Source of the DNA: Leifsonia sp. TF02-11
GTDB taxonomy: Bacteria; Actinomycetota; Actinomycetes; Actinomycetales; Microbacteriaceae
DNA: 64,000 nucleotides
Direction of reading: 5' to 3'
NCBI RefSeq assembly: GCF_017565305.1
Contig: NZ_JAGEKP010000004.1
Span: 372,001-436,000 of the forward strand
Below are positions 21,274-30,190 of this stretch, in pieces. The first letter of the stretch is position 1. Every line of letters starts with the position of its first letter. The translations under genes and the position numbers were made by a program. Under the pieces are notes generated by a model. The model worked only from the letters and a program-made list of their open reading frames with translations. It did no database searches and had not been told where the DNA came from.

Positions 21274-22124
21274 ATGCTTCCGCGTCCGACCGGGCGCAAG
21301 GGAAGGCCGTTAGCGGATGCACGTCTAATGGTGGAGGGGATCGTCTACCGGTATCGGACTGGGATCGCATGGCGCGACCTGCCCGAAGTGTTCGGACCCT
21401 GGCAGACGGTGTGGACCTGGCACCACCGGATGGCGACCGGCGGGACCTGGGACCGGGTGCTGGCGAAGCTGATCGCTGCCGTGGACAGGGCGGGCCTGAT
21501 CGACTGGTCTCTGTCGGTGGACTCGACAATCGCACGGGCGCATCAGCACGCGACGAACACGACCCGCACCACGGGGGGGCTGCATCGAATTACACGGATC
21601 CGCGGGTCGAGCCGCCTGACCACGGCATCGGCCGGTCGCGCGGCGGCCTGTCGACGAAGATCCACCAACTCGTCGATGGCGATGGGCTCCCCTTGGTCAC
21701 GTTGATCAGCCCCGGGCAGGCGGGTGACTCGCCGATGTTCCTGCCGCTGATGGCGCAACTGCGTGTCGGCCGCGACACAGGTCGGCCACGCACTCGTCCC
21801 GACGCGGTCCGGGGTGATAAGGCGTACTCGTCCCGTGCGATCCGCGCTCACTTGCGTTCCCGTGGGATCAAGGCGGTGATCCCGGAGCCCGATGACCAGA
21901 AGGGGCATCGCAAGCGTCGAGGATCACGCGGCGGCAGGCCCGTCGCGCTGGATGCCACCGACTACCGGAATCGGAACGTGATCGAGCGCAACTACTGCAA
22001 CATAAAGCAGTGGCGCGGCCTTGCCACCCGCTACGACAAGCACGTCGTTGTCTACCGCGCCGCCGTCGTCCTCAACGCCGTGCTCGCCCGGTCTCGGCTA
22101 CTTGTAGAGGTGGCGAGAGGGTGA
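21274..22124 (+). CDS. IS5-family DDE transposase, two overlapping frames joined by a frameshift
   Basis: The first frame (21274-21705) carries the DUF4096-like N-terminus (RKGRPLADARLMVEGIVYRY, GIAWRDLPEVFGPWQTVW) and the first catalytic Asp in LSVDSTIARAHQH. The second frame continues with GRSRGGLSTKIHQLVDGDGL, the second Asp in RGDKAYSS and the Glu in RNVIERNYCNIKQWR. The switch to the -1 frame falls at a run of seven G (about 21572-21578), as in programmed frameshifting of the IS427 group. The conserved residues FQILSDAQWSLIKE lie upstream of the first ATG without a normal start; a GTG may have mutated to GCG at 21223, so activity is uncertain. The 3' end runs 53 bases into the GNAT gene on the other strand. 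Confidence 0.85.
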
Positions 22125-22707
22125 CCCATTCCTCGTCGACCACATACCCGAGGCTCATGTTGGAAGCGAGAATGGCGACATTCTCCGCGGCCCCTCCGGT
22201 TCGGAAGATCTCGATGCCGTCGCGAAGAAGGGCGAGCACGGAGGCCGCTTTCACTGCGGAGCCGATGCCAAGTCCCCGAGACCCTGCGGCGACCACTGTG
22301 AAGTCAGTCTCAGCGCGCCGCCCGTCGATATCGACGAAGGTGACCGCGACGACTCGACCCTCATCATCGAAGACACCAAAGCCTCGCCTCGCGCCCGTCA
22401 CGCGAGCGGTCGACATCGTCAGAGCGCTGTGCCGGTTCGCGACTCCACCCGGATAGTCAGCCAGCGTCGCCGAGTCCAGGGCGAGAACCGACGTGAGGTC
22501 TGCGTCGCCGATCTCGCGAATGTCGCCGTGACGGCGGCCGCGCTGAACCATGGTCGACAGCGCATCGACATCGATGCGCGACGCGGTCAGCTGCGCGGCC
22601 CAGGAACGCGAAGAAACGACCCACCCAGCAGCTTCGAGCTCCGCGCGCCTCGTATCATCGGAACGCACCACCACCTGTTCACGCTGCACCCATCCAGTGT
22701 GACCCAA
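22072..22707 (-). CDS. GNAT family N-acetyltransferase carried inside the insertion sequence
   Basis: A 211-aa protein with a C-terminal GNAT fold: a strand pair around RGFGVFDDEGRVVAVTFVDI, the acetyl-CoA loop in SRGLGIGSAVKAASVLALL (R-G-x-G-x-G), and the ending GAAENVAILASNMSLGYVVDEEW. The N-terminal ~85 residues resemble a second, degenerate GNAT half, suggesting a tandem-GNAT protein. The start is TTG (22707) or GTG (22689). Residues after about 200 (LQVAETGRARR) are read from transposase antisense sequence and look like run-on past the natural end. Substrate unknown. It lies between the transposase and the right inverted repeat, so it moves with the element. Confidence 0.82.
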   Translation of the reverse strand: MGHTGWVQREQVVVRSDDTRRAELEAAGWVVSSRSWAAQLTASRIDVDALSTMVQRGRRHGDIREIGDADLTSVLALDSATLADYPGGVANRHSALTMSTARVTGARRGFGVFDDEGRVVAVTFVDIDGRRAETDFTVVAAGSRGLGIGSAVKAASVLALLRDGIEIFRTGGAAENVAILASNMSLGYVVDEEWVTLSPPLQVAETGRARR

Positions 22708-22724
22708 AGCTCAGGCCGGGACCG

Positions 22725-22744
22725 AATTCTCAGACACGCCCTAG
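22725..22744 (-). repeat. right IS end: terminal inverted repeat plus CTAG target duplication
   Basis: Read on the minus strand: CTAG then GGCGTGTCTGAGAATT, matching the left end at 13 of 16 positions. The GNAT start is only about 18 bases inside it. Confidence 0.8.
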
Positions 22745-22757
22745 CCGCCCGCGTGAA

Positions 22758-23474
22758 TCAGAGCGTGACGCCGAGGCGGTCGGCGATCGCGCGGCGGGCG
22801 TTGCTGGCGTAACGGTCGACGCGCTCGGTCTGGGTGACGGGCGGCAGCTCGCCGCGCACGGCCGTCTGGAGCATCCGGTCGGCGAGCACGGGGTTCATCG
22901 GCAGGACAGGGCCGTGCAGGTGCGTGCCGATCGCGCTGCCGATGACGACGCCCTCGGTGCGGTCTCCGTTGCCGAAGCCGCTCACGACAGCGCCCAGCGG
23001 CTCCCCGCCCTCCAGCGTTGTGGTCGCGGAGTGGTTCTCGAATCCGGCGAGGGTGAGGCCGTCCCGACTCTTCACGACGACCTCGGCGACGTGGCGGCGC
23101 GAGCCCAGCACGGCACGCGTGGGGAACACCCCGGCGCCCGTGAGCGTCTCGCCCTCCGGCGTCACGATCTCGGTGCCCAGCAGCTGCCAGCCTCCGGCGA
23201 TGGCGAGGATGGGGATGCCCGCATCGCGCCACCGCCGCAGCTGCGGGGCGATGCGAGCGACGTCGCCCACGACCGCGCGCTGCGAAGAGAGCGGCCCGGA
23301 GCCGATGTGCACGATGTCCACGCTGGCGGGCAACTCGCCGCCCGGCGCGTGGGTCACGACCTCGGCCTCCAGGCCCCGCCAGCGGGCACGCTCGGCGAGT
23401 GCGAGCACGTTGCCCGCGTCGCCGTTGATCCCGAGCTCGCGCGGGTAGAGGTGAAGGATGCGTAGGACGCTCAC
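22758..23474 (-). CDS. gatD: GatD-like glutamine amidotransferase with catalytic cysteine replaced by alanine
   Basis: Class I (CobB/CobQ-type) amidotransferase-like protein, 238 aa, partner of MurT. In canonical GatD, a Cys in CGGxQ releases ammonia from glutamine, which MurT uses to amidate D-Glu of lipid II. Here the motif is ILAIAGGWQLLG, with Ala93 (codon GCC at 23196-23198) in the Cys position. The catalytic-His region GTHLHGPVLPMNP (His187) and the GFENHS strand are kept. The usual GGGQD loop reads GSGPLSSQ. The GTG start at 23474 overlaps the murT stop (GTGA), so the two are translationally coupled. The fold looks intact and the frame is clean, so this is a change of function rather than decay. 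Confidence 0.88.
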   Translation of the reverse strand: MSVLRILHLYPRELGINGDAGNVLALAERARWRGLEAEVVTHAPGGELPASVDIVHIGSGPLSSQRAVVGDVARIAPQLRRWRDAGIPILAIAGGWQLLGTEIVTPEGETLTGAGVFPTRAVLGSRRHVAEVVVKSRDGLTLAGFENHSATTTLEGGEPLGAVVSGFGNGDRTEGVVIGSAIGTHLHGPVLPMNPVLADRMLQTAVRGELPPVTQTERVDRYASNARRAIADRLGVTL

Positions 23475-24745
23475 GAAGCGCCGCCTTCCAAGTCGAGGAA
23501 GCCCAGCTGCTTGCGGATCGCCATCATCTGCTCGTAGTTCACGATCATCGTCTTGGTGCCGCGCGACGGCTTCGGCAGCGCGAGGAACGCCTGCAGCGCC
23601 GGCTTGAGCTCCGGCATCACCTGGTCGACCTCGATGCCGGCGTAGGCGAACCGGGTGGCGAACTGCCAGGCCTTGGTGCCGGACACGATGTCGACGTGCT
23701 CCAGCTTGGAGAGGTCGATGTCGTACACCCACGACGGATCGGGGGTGCCCTCGTCGACCGAGACGAAGACCTGCTCCGGACTGTGGCTCAAGTAGTCGAG
23801 GTTGAGTTGCAGGCTCGGCGGGTTCTTCATCATGATGATCTCGATGTCCTCGTCGCCGACCCGCAGCGTCTCGCCGCGACCGTAGACCGTCCGCAGGGAG
23901 CTCATGGCGGCGACGACGGCCTCCGACCGGAAATCGTCGCCCAGCACCCGGCGGGCCATCGCCGTCGCTCCGGCGGCGTCGACTGCGTAGTGGAGGCCGC
24001 GAGCGGGCAGGCCGATGCGCACGGACTCGCCGCCGATGGTCAGCTGCGCGCTCTGGGTCTCCAGCTTGCTGACGAAGACCGCGGGCACCGGCAGCGTTCC
24101 CGCGGCGGCACCGGAGAAGTCCGTGACGTTGGCGAGACCGTTGGGCGATGACTCGATGATCGCGGGGGCGACGGCGAACGTGGTGACGTCCCGGCCTTCG
24201 GCCGCGAGCTCCGCGCCGACGCGCGCCAGGCTGTCGTCGTCGGCGTTCACGACGACGAACTCACCGGAGCGCTCCGCGATCGTGCGGAGCATCCCGATGA
24301 CGCGGGTGGGCTCGAAGAAGCGGTTGAGCTGGTCGATCTGCACGTTGAGCAGCAGGGAGCCGCGCGGCTTGAGCACCGTCGCGAGATCGACGCCGTAGGC
24401 CTCGTCGACCTCGATGACACCGACATCGCCGCGAACGTAGCCGTCGAGTGGCACGTCCGCCAGCAGCGCGGAGGCGATCCCCTGCGGGAGGTTGCCCCCC
24501 GACGGGTTCGTGAAGACGTTCAGACCGTGCTCGCGCAGGATCGCCGTGAGCATGTTCGTCGTGGTCGACTTGCCGTTCGACCCGGAGACGAAGACGACGC
24601 CCAGCGGAAGGCGGCTGACCGCACGTTCGAGGAACTTGGGCGCGATCGCGAGCGCGACCCGCCCCGGCACCGCGGAGCCGCCTCCCCGCAGGCGCAGAAG
24701 CCAGCGGGCGAGGCGGCCGGCGATGACCGCCAGTCGATAGCGCAC
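23471..24745 (-). CDS. murT: MurT-like Mur ligase family protein without the zinc ribbon
   Basis: ATP-dependent ligase of the Mur family, 424 aa. It has the P-loop GSNGKSTTTNML (residues 55-66), the central-domain VIEVDEAYG and NVQIDQLNRF, and a C-terminal DUF1727 domain (KNPPSLQLNLDYLSHS, PDPSWVYDIDL). MurT activates the alpha-carboxyl of lipid II D-Glu. Known MurT proteins carry a Cys4 zinc ribbon inserted in the middle domain; this protein has no cysteine at all, and the insert region reads LAAEGRDVTTFAVAP. The start GTG at 24745 is one base past the sigma-factor stop, so sigA, murT and gatD may be co-transcribed. The longer frame from 24835 overlaps sigA and is rejected. Confidence 0.88.
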   Translation of the reverse strand: MRYRLAVIAGRLARWLLRLRGGGSAVPGRVALAIAPKFLERAVSRLPLGVVFVSGSNGKSTTTNMLTAILREHGLNVFTNPSGGNLPQGIASALLADVPLDGYVRGDVGVIEVDEAYGVDLATVLKPRGSLLLNVQIDQLNRFFEPTRVIGMLRTIAERSGEFVVVNADDDSLARVGAELAAEGRDVTTFAVAPAIIESSPNGLANVTDFSGAAAGTLPVPAVFVSKLETQSAQLTIGGESVRIGLPARGLHYAVDAAGATAMARRVLGDDFRSEAVVAAMSSLRTVYGRGETLRVGDEDIEIIMMKNPPSLQLNLDYLSHSPEQVFVSVDEGTPDPSWVYDIDLSKLEHVDIVSGTKAWQFATRFAYAGIEVDQVMPELKPALQAFLALPKPSRGTKTMIVNYEQMMAIRKQLGFLDLEGGAS

Positions 24746-24746
24746 C

Positions 24747-26072
24747 TTACTCGAGGTAGTCGCGCAGCGACTGCGAGCGGGACGGGTGGCGCAGCTTCGC
24801 CATCGTCTTCGACTCGATCTGACGGATGCGCTCACGCGTCACGCCGAAGGTGTCGCCGATCTGGTCGAGCGTCTTCGGCATACCGTCGCCCAGCCCGAAG
24901 CGCATGCGGATCACGCCCGCCTCGCGCTCGGACAGGGAGTCGAGGAGGCTCTCCAGCTGCTTCTGCAGCATGGTGAACCCGACCGCGTCGGCCGGGACGA
25001 CCGCCTCGGTGTCCTCGATCAGGTCGCCGAACTCGCTGTCGCCGTCCTCGCCGAGCGGCGTGTGCAGCGAAATGGGCTCGCGACCGTACTTCTGCACCTC
25101 GATGACCTTCTCAGGGGTCATGTCGAGCTCCTTGGAGAGCTCTTCCGGGGTGGGCTCGCGGCCGAGGTCCTGCAGCATCTGCCGCTGGACGCGGGCCAGC
25201 TTGTTGATGACCTCCACCATGTGCACGGGGATGCGGATGGTGCGGGCCTGGTCGGCCATCGCGCGCGTGATCGCCTGACGGATCCACCAGGTGGCGTACG
25301 TGGAGAACTTGAAGCCCTTGGTGTAGTCGAATTTCTCGACAGCACGGATCAGGCCCAGGTTGCCCTCCTGAATGAGGTCGAGGAACTGCATGCCACGCCC
25401 GGTGTAGCGCTTGGCGAGGCTGACCACGAGGCGCAGGTTGGCGCCGAGCAGGTGGCTCTTGGCACGCTGGCCGTCGCGGGCCACCCACCGCAGCTCGCGC
25501 TCGAGCTCCTTGGGCATGTTCGGCGTGTTGGCGAGCTTGTCCTCCGCGAACAGGCCGGCCTCGATGCGCATCGCGAGCTCGACCTCCTCCGCGGCGTTCA
25601 GCAGCGGGACCTTGCCGATCTGCTTCAGGTAGTCCTTGACCGGGTCGGCCGTGGCGCCGGTGATCGTCGTCGAGTACACGGGGACGTCGTCGTCCTCGTC
25701 GACCGCGCGGAGCACGAGGGCGTCGGTCGGCAACGGGGCGTCGGCGGCAGCCTGGACGGCCGCGTTCTCGCCCTTCGGACCGGACTCGTCGGAGTCGTCG
25801 CCATCGCCCTCGGACTCGTCGGAGTCCTCGGCGTCCGTGTCGTCGCTCTCGGCGACGTCGTCCTCGTCGATCTCGACCTCGGCGTCCTCGTCGAGCTCCT
25901 CGTCGTCGTCGCCCTTGGCGGCCTTCTTCGTCGTCGCCTTCTTGGCGGGAGCCTTGGCGGCCTTCTTCGCGGTCGGCTTCGCGACCGCGGCGCCCGAAAC
26001 GCCGGCGACCTCTTCGGTCTCGACGGTCTCGGTCTCGGCCTCTCGGGCCGTGGTTGCTGCACGGGTTGCCAT
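24747..26072 (-). CDS. sigA: primary RNA polymerase sigma factor (SigA/RpoD)
   Basis: Directs RNA polymerase to housekeeping promoters. The 441-aa protein has a variable N-terminus with an Ala/Lys-rich stretch (residues ~30-55) and a very acidic Asp/Glu/Ser tract (~55-110), then region 1.2 ([16 protein letters not shown]), region 2 with [19 protein letters not shown] and the -10 reading [13 protein letters not shown], region 3, and region 4 with the helix-turn-helix [18 protein letters not shown], ending LRDYLE. The ATG at 26072 follows GGAAGG. About 177 bases of leader separate it from the MFS gene stop and must hold its promoter; no clear -10/-35 pair was found there. Confidence 0.96.
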   Translation of the reverse strand: MATRAATTAREAETETVETEEVAGVSGAAVAKPTAKKAAKAPAKKATTKKAAKGDDDEELDEDAEVEIDEDDVAESDDTDAEDSDESEGDGDDSDESGPKGENAAVQAAADAPLPTDALVLRAVDEDDDVPVYSTTITGATADPVKDYLKQIGKVPLLNAAEEVELAMRIEAGLFAEDKLANTPNMPKELERELRWVARDGQRAKSHLLGANLRLVVSLAKRYTGRGMQFLDLIQEGNLGLIRAVEKFDYTKGFKFSTYATWWIRQAITRAMADQARTIRIPVHMVEVINKLARVQRQMLQDLGREPTPEELSKELDMTPEKVIEVQKYGREPISLHTPLGEDGDSEFGDLIEDTEAVVPADAVGFTMLQKQLESLLDSLSEREAGVIRMRFGLGDGMPKTLDQIGDTFGVTRERIRQIESKTMAKLRHPSRSQSLRDYLE

Positions 26073-26249
26073 GTGCCTACCTTCCATACAAAGCTGGCTT
26101 TCATACCGGGCGGGGGCCGTGATGCGGCGGCCGGGCGCCCGACTGAGGTCGCGTGCGGACATTACTAAGACCCATGTCAAGTCCTGAGCTTTCTCGCCGG
26201 GCGCCATCAAGCGCTCCAACCTCAGGACATGAACGGGTCCAGGTATCAA

Positions 26250-27590
26250 TTATTGCACGTTCTCGCCGGGCTCCTGACCACGTCGCCTCCGCCAAACGTC
26301 TACCAATGCAACCCAGAGAGGCCCCACTTCTATTCCCTCGTCCTCCGCCAGTCGACGGCGGGTGCGGCGGCGCGCACGCACGAGGAATACGACGCCGAGC
26401 CCGATGATCACGTACTGGATCGCGAACGCCCAGCGGAACGAGTCGAGCGCGTACAACCCGGCCGTCGTGTGGGCGGTGTTCTGCGCGTCGAGGGCGACTC
26501 CGATCAGGAACATCATCACGAAGCTCGCGAGGAAGCCTCCCACGTTCACGATCCCGTTGGCGGAGCCGAGGCTGTGCAGCGGGTTCGACGTGCGGGCGAA
26601 GTCGAAGCCGATCAGGGATCCGGGGCCGCCGACCCCGATGGCCACCAGCAGCAGGACCAGCAACCAGAGCGGAGGCGTTCCCGGCCACAGCAGCACCAGC
26701 GCCCAGACGATCCCCATCATCCCGACGATCCCGAGCACCAGGTTGCTGCGCCGCAGCGGGAACCGCGCCGTCAGCAGACCGAGGATCGGGCCGGAGATCA
26801 GTCCGGCGACGACCGACACGATCAGGAGGCCACTGGCCTCCGCCGGGTCGATGCCGAGCGCGAAGACCATGAACGGCAGCCCCCACATCAGGCTGAAGAC
26901 CGTGCCGGAGGACTGGGTCGTGAAGTGCGACCAGAAGCCCAGCTGCGTCCCGGGCCGCGCGAGGCTGATGCGCAGCTGGCGCATCGACTCCAGCCACGTC
27001 GCCGGACGCGGCCCCTCGCTCGATCCCACCGGGCGGTCGCGGATGGCGGCGACGATCCCGACGAGGGCCACGACCGACACCGACGCCGCGCTGAGGAAGG
27101 CGGTCGTCCACCCGGACTGGTGCAGCAGCAGGGCGAACGGGACGGCCGACAGCACCTGTCCGAGCTGGCCGATGTTACCGATCCACTGCGACAGCTGAGG
27201 GACGAGCCTGCCGCGGAACCAGGAGTTCACCAACCGCATCAGGGAGGTGAACACCGTGGCGTCGCCCGCGCCCACCAGGATGCGGCCGACGATCGCCAGC
27301 GTGATCGTCGGAGCGAACGCCACCGTGACCTGCCCGACCACCATCAGAGCGGTGCCCGCGATCATCAGCGCGCGGGAGCCCACCCGGTCGATCAGGACGC
27401 CGACCGGCACCTGCATCGCCGCGTACACGATCAGCTGGACGACGGCGAGCGACGAGAGAACGGCGGCCGAGACGTGGAAGCGCTCCGTCGCCGCGACGCC
27501 GGCCACACCGATGCTGGTGCGCTGCATGACGGCGACCAGATAGGCGAAGACTCCGATCCCGAAGATGACCCAGGACCGCCGCGAATTCAC
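26250..27590 (-). CDS. MFS transporter
   Basis: Integral membrane secondary transporter, 446 aa, with about 12 hydrophobic segments. The inter-helix motif A of the major facilitator family is visible as GVLIDRVGSRALM, and a duplicate-like RFPLRR lies after helix 8. The C-terminus is a basic cytoplasmic tail (RARRRTRRRL). The N-terminal RTSIGVAG and LVNSWFRGRLVPQLSQWIGN are like those of nitrate/nitrite or sugar-phosphate antiporter branches, but the substrate cannot be called. It is upstream of sigA in the same direction. Confidence 0.88.
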   Translation of the reverse strand: MNSRRSWVIFGIGVFAYLVAVMQRTSIGVAGVAATERFHVSAAVLSSLAVVQLIVYAAMQVPVGVLIDRVGSRALMIAGTALMVVGQVTVAFAPTITLAIVGRILVGAGDATVFTSLMRLVNSWFRGRLVPQLSQWIGNIGQLGQVLSAVPFALLLHQSGWTTAFLSAASVSVVALVGIVAAIRDRPVGSSEGPRPATWLESMRQLRISLARPGTQLGFWSHFTTQSSGTVFSLMWGLPFMVFALGIDPAEASGLLIVSVVAGLISGPILGLLTARFPLRRSNLVLGIVGMMGIVWALVLLWPGTPPLWLLVLLLVAIGVGGPGSLIGFDFARTSNPLHSLGSANGIVNVGGFLASFVMMFLIGVALDAQNTAHTTAGLYALDSFRWAFAIQYVIIGLGVVFLVRARRRTRRRLAEDEGIEVGPLWVALVDVWRRRRGQEPGENVQ

Positions 27591-27651
27591 CCCACGATCC
27601 TACGCCCGGCTCAGACTCGGCCCATGCCGGGCGATGCCCGCCTGACCGGGC

Positions 27652-28581
27652 TCAGCGGTCGCCGCGAGGGTTCTCGTCGTCGCCGTGGCGGCGGAAGGCG
27701 AGGAAGTTCTCCAGCTCGGCGGCGATCTCGTCGGCGCTCGGCAGCTCCCCGTCGCGGTCGGTCAGCGGCGAGCGCACCTGCGTGTCCTCCATATAGCTGT
27801 CGTGCCGCTCCTCCAGCGTGCCCACCAGCTTGCCGAGCTCGGGGTTGCCCGCGACCTGCTCGTCGATGTTCGCGACGAACTCGCGGTCCTCCTCGCGCAG
27901 GCGGTCGGTCGGGAAGATGAGCCCGGTCGCCGCGCTGATGCTCTCGAGCCCGGCGATCGCCGCCGCCGGGTACTCGGTGTCGGCCAGGTAGTGCGGGATG
28001 AGGAGGACGAACCCCGCGATCGGGTACGACAGCTGCTGCAGCCGGAACTCGAGGAGGTGGAGGGCGTTGCCCGGCACCTGGGTCTGCGGCTTCCAGATCG
28101 ACATCGCCTCGATCAGGTCGCTGCGGTTGCCGCTGACCGTCACGCCGATCCGGCGCGTGTGCGGAACCGGCATCGGGATCGAGTGCACCCACGTCACGTT
28201 CTTGACCTTGAAGCGCTCGATCAGGCCGAGGACCGCCTCGGTGAACGCCTCCCAGCGGAAGTCCGGCTCGAACCCGGAGAGGAAGAGGAACGGCTGGCGC
28301 AGCTCGTCATACACCAGGTGCAACCGCAGCGTGGCCGGCTGGTAGTCGGCGAGGTGGTCCTGATCGAAGTAGATGATCGGCCGGCGGGCGCGGTAATCGA
28401 GGAGGATGTCGGCGTCGAAGGTCGCGACGACCTCGCTGTCCAGCGTGCCGAGCAGGTAGGTGCCCAACTGGCTCACACCGGATCCGGCGTCGGCGAAGCC
28501 GGTGAGCCCCGCGATCAGCGGGAGGCCCTCCGGCACGTCCAGTGCCGGGTTCAGCTCGTACAGTTCGCCGGGGTCTCGCAT
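27652..28581 (-). CDS. PAC2 family protein
   Basis: Soluble 309-aa protein of the PAC2 (proteasome-assembly-chaperone-like) family. Marks include PLIAGLTGFADAGSGVSQ at the N-terminus, DYRARRPIIYFDQDH, FLFLSGFEPDFRWEAF and GFVLLIPHYLADTEYPAAA. No proteasome genes are in the window, and the bacterial role of PAC2 proteins is unsettled. It is divergent from pepA, with about 118 bases between. Homologues are conserved as single-copy genes in actinobacteria. Confidence 0.9.
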   Translation of the reverse strand: MRDPGELYELNPALDVPEGLPLIAGLTGFADAGSGVSQLGTYLLGTLDSEVVATFDADILLDYRARRPIIYFDQDHLADYQPATLRLHLVYDELRQPFLFLSGFEPDFRWEAFTEAVLGLIERFKVKNVTWVHSIPMPVPHTRRIGVTVSGNRSDLIEAMSIWKPQTQVPGNALHLLEFRLQQLSYPIAGFVLLIPHYLADTEYPAAAIAGLESISAATGLIFPTDRLREEDREFVANIDEQVAGNPELGKLVGTLEERHDSYMEDTQVRSPLTDRDGELPSADEIAAELENFLAFRRHGDDENPRGDR

Positions 28582-28699
28582 ACCTCAACTCTAGGCCGAG
28601 CTCCGGGCGTCGACCCTGCGGCCGGCCCCGCTCGCAGCACGCCCACAGCGAACAGGCGGCATCCGCGAGGACGCGGGCGCCAGCGGCTAATGTCGAGAC

Positions 28700-30181
28700 A
28701 TGACCGCTCCCGCACTCCTCCTCTCGTCCGCCCCCTCTCCGGACGCCGCCGTCCTCGTCGTCGCGGCCCGCACCGGCTCCGACGGCGTCACCGTGCTCTC
28801 GTCGAGCGCCCGCGACGGCCTGGCGGACGAGCTGGCCGCCGTCGGCTTCGGCGGGGGCAAGGATGAGCTGGTGCGCCTCCCCGGCTCTGCGGGCGGCCCC
28901 GGGCTCGCCGTCGTCGGGCTCCCTGAGCCGGTCGACGAGGACGCCCTGCGGTATGCGGCGGGCACCGCGATCCGGCAGCTCGCGGGCATCGGCCACGTCG
29001 CCGTCGACCTCCCCGCGGCCGACGACGCGCAGCTCGGAGCGGTGCTCGAAGGAGCGGCCCTCGGCGCGTACGCCTTCACCGAGTACCGCTCGGCGAGCCG
29101 CGCCGGCGTGAAAGCGCCCGTCGAGACGATCGAGGCGATCGGGTCCTCCGACGACGCGGAGGCTCTCATCGCGCGGGCTGCCGCGGTGTCGGGCGCCGCC
29201 TCCCTGGTGAAGGATCTGGTGAACACTCCCCCGATCGACCTCTACCCCGCGTCGTTCGCCGCTCGCGTCGAGGAGGCCGCGGAGGGCCTCCCCGTCACCG
29301 TCGAGGTCTGGGACGAGCGCCGGCTCGCCGCCGAGGGCTTCGGGGGCATCCTGGGCGTCGGGCAGGGCTCGACCCGCCCGCCGCGGCTGGTGAAGGTCGA
29401 CTACGCGCCGGCGGACGCCGGCAAGCACCTCGCACTCGTCGGCAAGGGCATCACCTTCGACTCCGGCGGCCTGTCGCTGAAGCCGGCCTCAGGCATGGTC
29501 GGGATGAAGTACGACATGACCGGCGCGGCCACCGTCCTCGCCGTGGCCCTCGCCGCCGCACGCCTCGCTCTGCCCGTGCACGTCACCGCATGGCTCTGCC
29601 TCGCCGAGAACATGCCCTCCGGTTCGGCCATCCGGCCCAACGACGTGCTGCGCATCCGCGGCGGCCGCACCGTCGAGGTGCTCAACACCGACGCGGAGGG
29701 CCGGCTCGTGCTCGCGGACGGCCTCGTCGCCGCGAGCGAGGAGCACCCCGACGCGATCGTCGACGTCGCGACCCTGACCGGCGCCGCGATGGTCGCGCTC
29801 GGCACGCGCTACGCGGCCGTGATGGGGTCCGACGACCTGGTCGGCGACGTGCTCGCCGCGGCCAAGGCCTCCGGCGAACTGCTCTGGCCGATGCCGCTCG
29901 CCAGCGAGCTGCGCGCGACCATCAACTCCGACGTCGCCGACATCGCCAACGCGAACCCGGGCGTCACCGCGGGCGGGATGCTGCTGGCCGGCGTCTTCCT
30001 GCAGGAGTTCGTTGGCCGCACCGACGACGGGGACGACGCCCCGCGGATCCCCTGGGCGCACCTCGACATCGCGGGGCCGGCCAAGGGGCCGTCCGCCCCG
30101 TACGGGTTCACCGGCAAGGGACCGTCCGCCGTGAGCGTACGCGCGCTCATCCGTTTGGCCGAGGACTTTTCCCAGAGGTAG
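28700..30181 (+). CDS. pepA: leucyl aminopeptidase
   Basis: Two-metal M17 exopeptidase that removes N-terminal residues from peptides; cytoplasmic hexamer in known cases. The 493-aa protein has an N-terminal macro-like domain and the C-terminal catalytic domain with metal and catalytic residues in VGKGITFDSGGLSLKP, MKYDMTGAATVL and the M17 signature NTDAEGRLVLADGL. It is at the head of the block shared with M. tuberculosis (pepB region). The ATG at 28700 gives the usual N-terminus. Confidence 0.94.
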   Translation: MTAPALLLSSAPSPDAAVLVVAARTGSDGVTVLSSSARDGLADELAAVGFGGGKDELVRLPGSAGGPGLAVVGLPEPVDEDALRYAAGTAIRQLAGIGHVAVDLPAADDAQLGAVLEGAALGAYAFTEYRSASRAGVKAPVETIEAIGSSDDAEALIARAAAVSGAASLVKDLVNTPPIDLYPASFAARVEEAAEGLPVTVEVWDERRLAAEGFGGILGVGQGSTRPPRLVKVDYAPADAGKHLALVGKGITFDSGGLSLKPASGMVGMKYDMTGAATVLAVALAAARLALPVHVTAWLCLAENMPSGSAIRPNDVLRIRGGRTVEVLNTDAEGRLVLADGLVAASEEHPDAIVDVATLTGAAMVALGTRYAAVMGSDDLVGDVLAAAKASGELLWPMPLASELRATINSDVADIANANPGVTAGGMLLAGVFLQEFVGRTDDGDDAPRIPWAHLDIAGPAKGPSAPYGFTGKGPSAVSVRALIRLAEDFSQR

Positions 30182-30190
30182 TAGGGTCGT

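Larger units (their letters stand above)
21177..22740. mobile_element. IS5-family (IS427-type) insertion sequence with acetyltransferase passenger gene
   Basis: Bounded by imperfect terminal inverted repeats (GCCGTGTCTGACAAAT on the left, GGCGTGTCTGAGAATT read inward from the right; 13 of 16 match) and by a CTAG duplication on both sides (21173-21176 and 22741-22744). It is 1564 bases, about 600 more than a usual IS427-group element, and the extra length is a GNAT gene facing the transposase. It sits in the 13-base gap between the convergent alr and gatD stop codons, an insertion that harms neither. Confidence 0.85.

Noticed and set aside
24746-24835. Upstream start for murT at 24835
   Set aside because: It would overlap sigA by about 90 bases, and those residues are the sigma-factor 3' end read in another frame. 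GTG at 24745 begins the conserved part.
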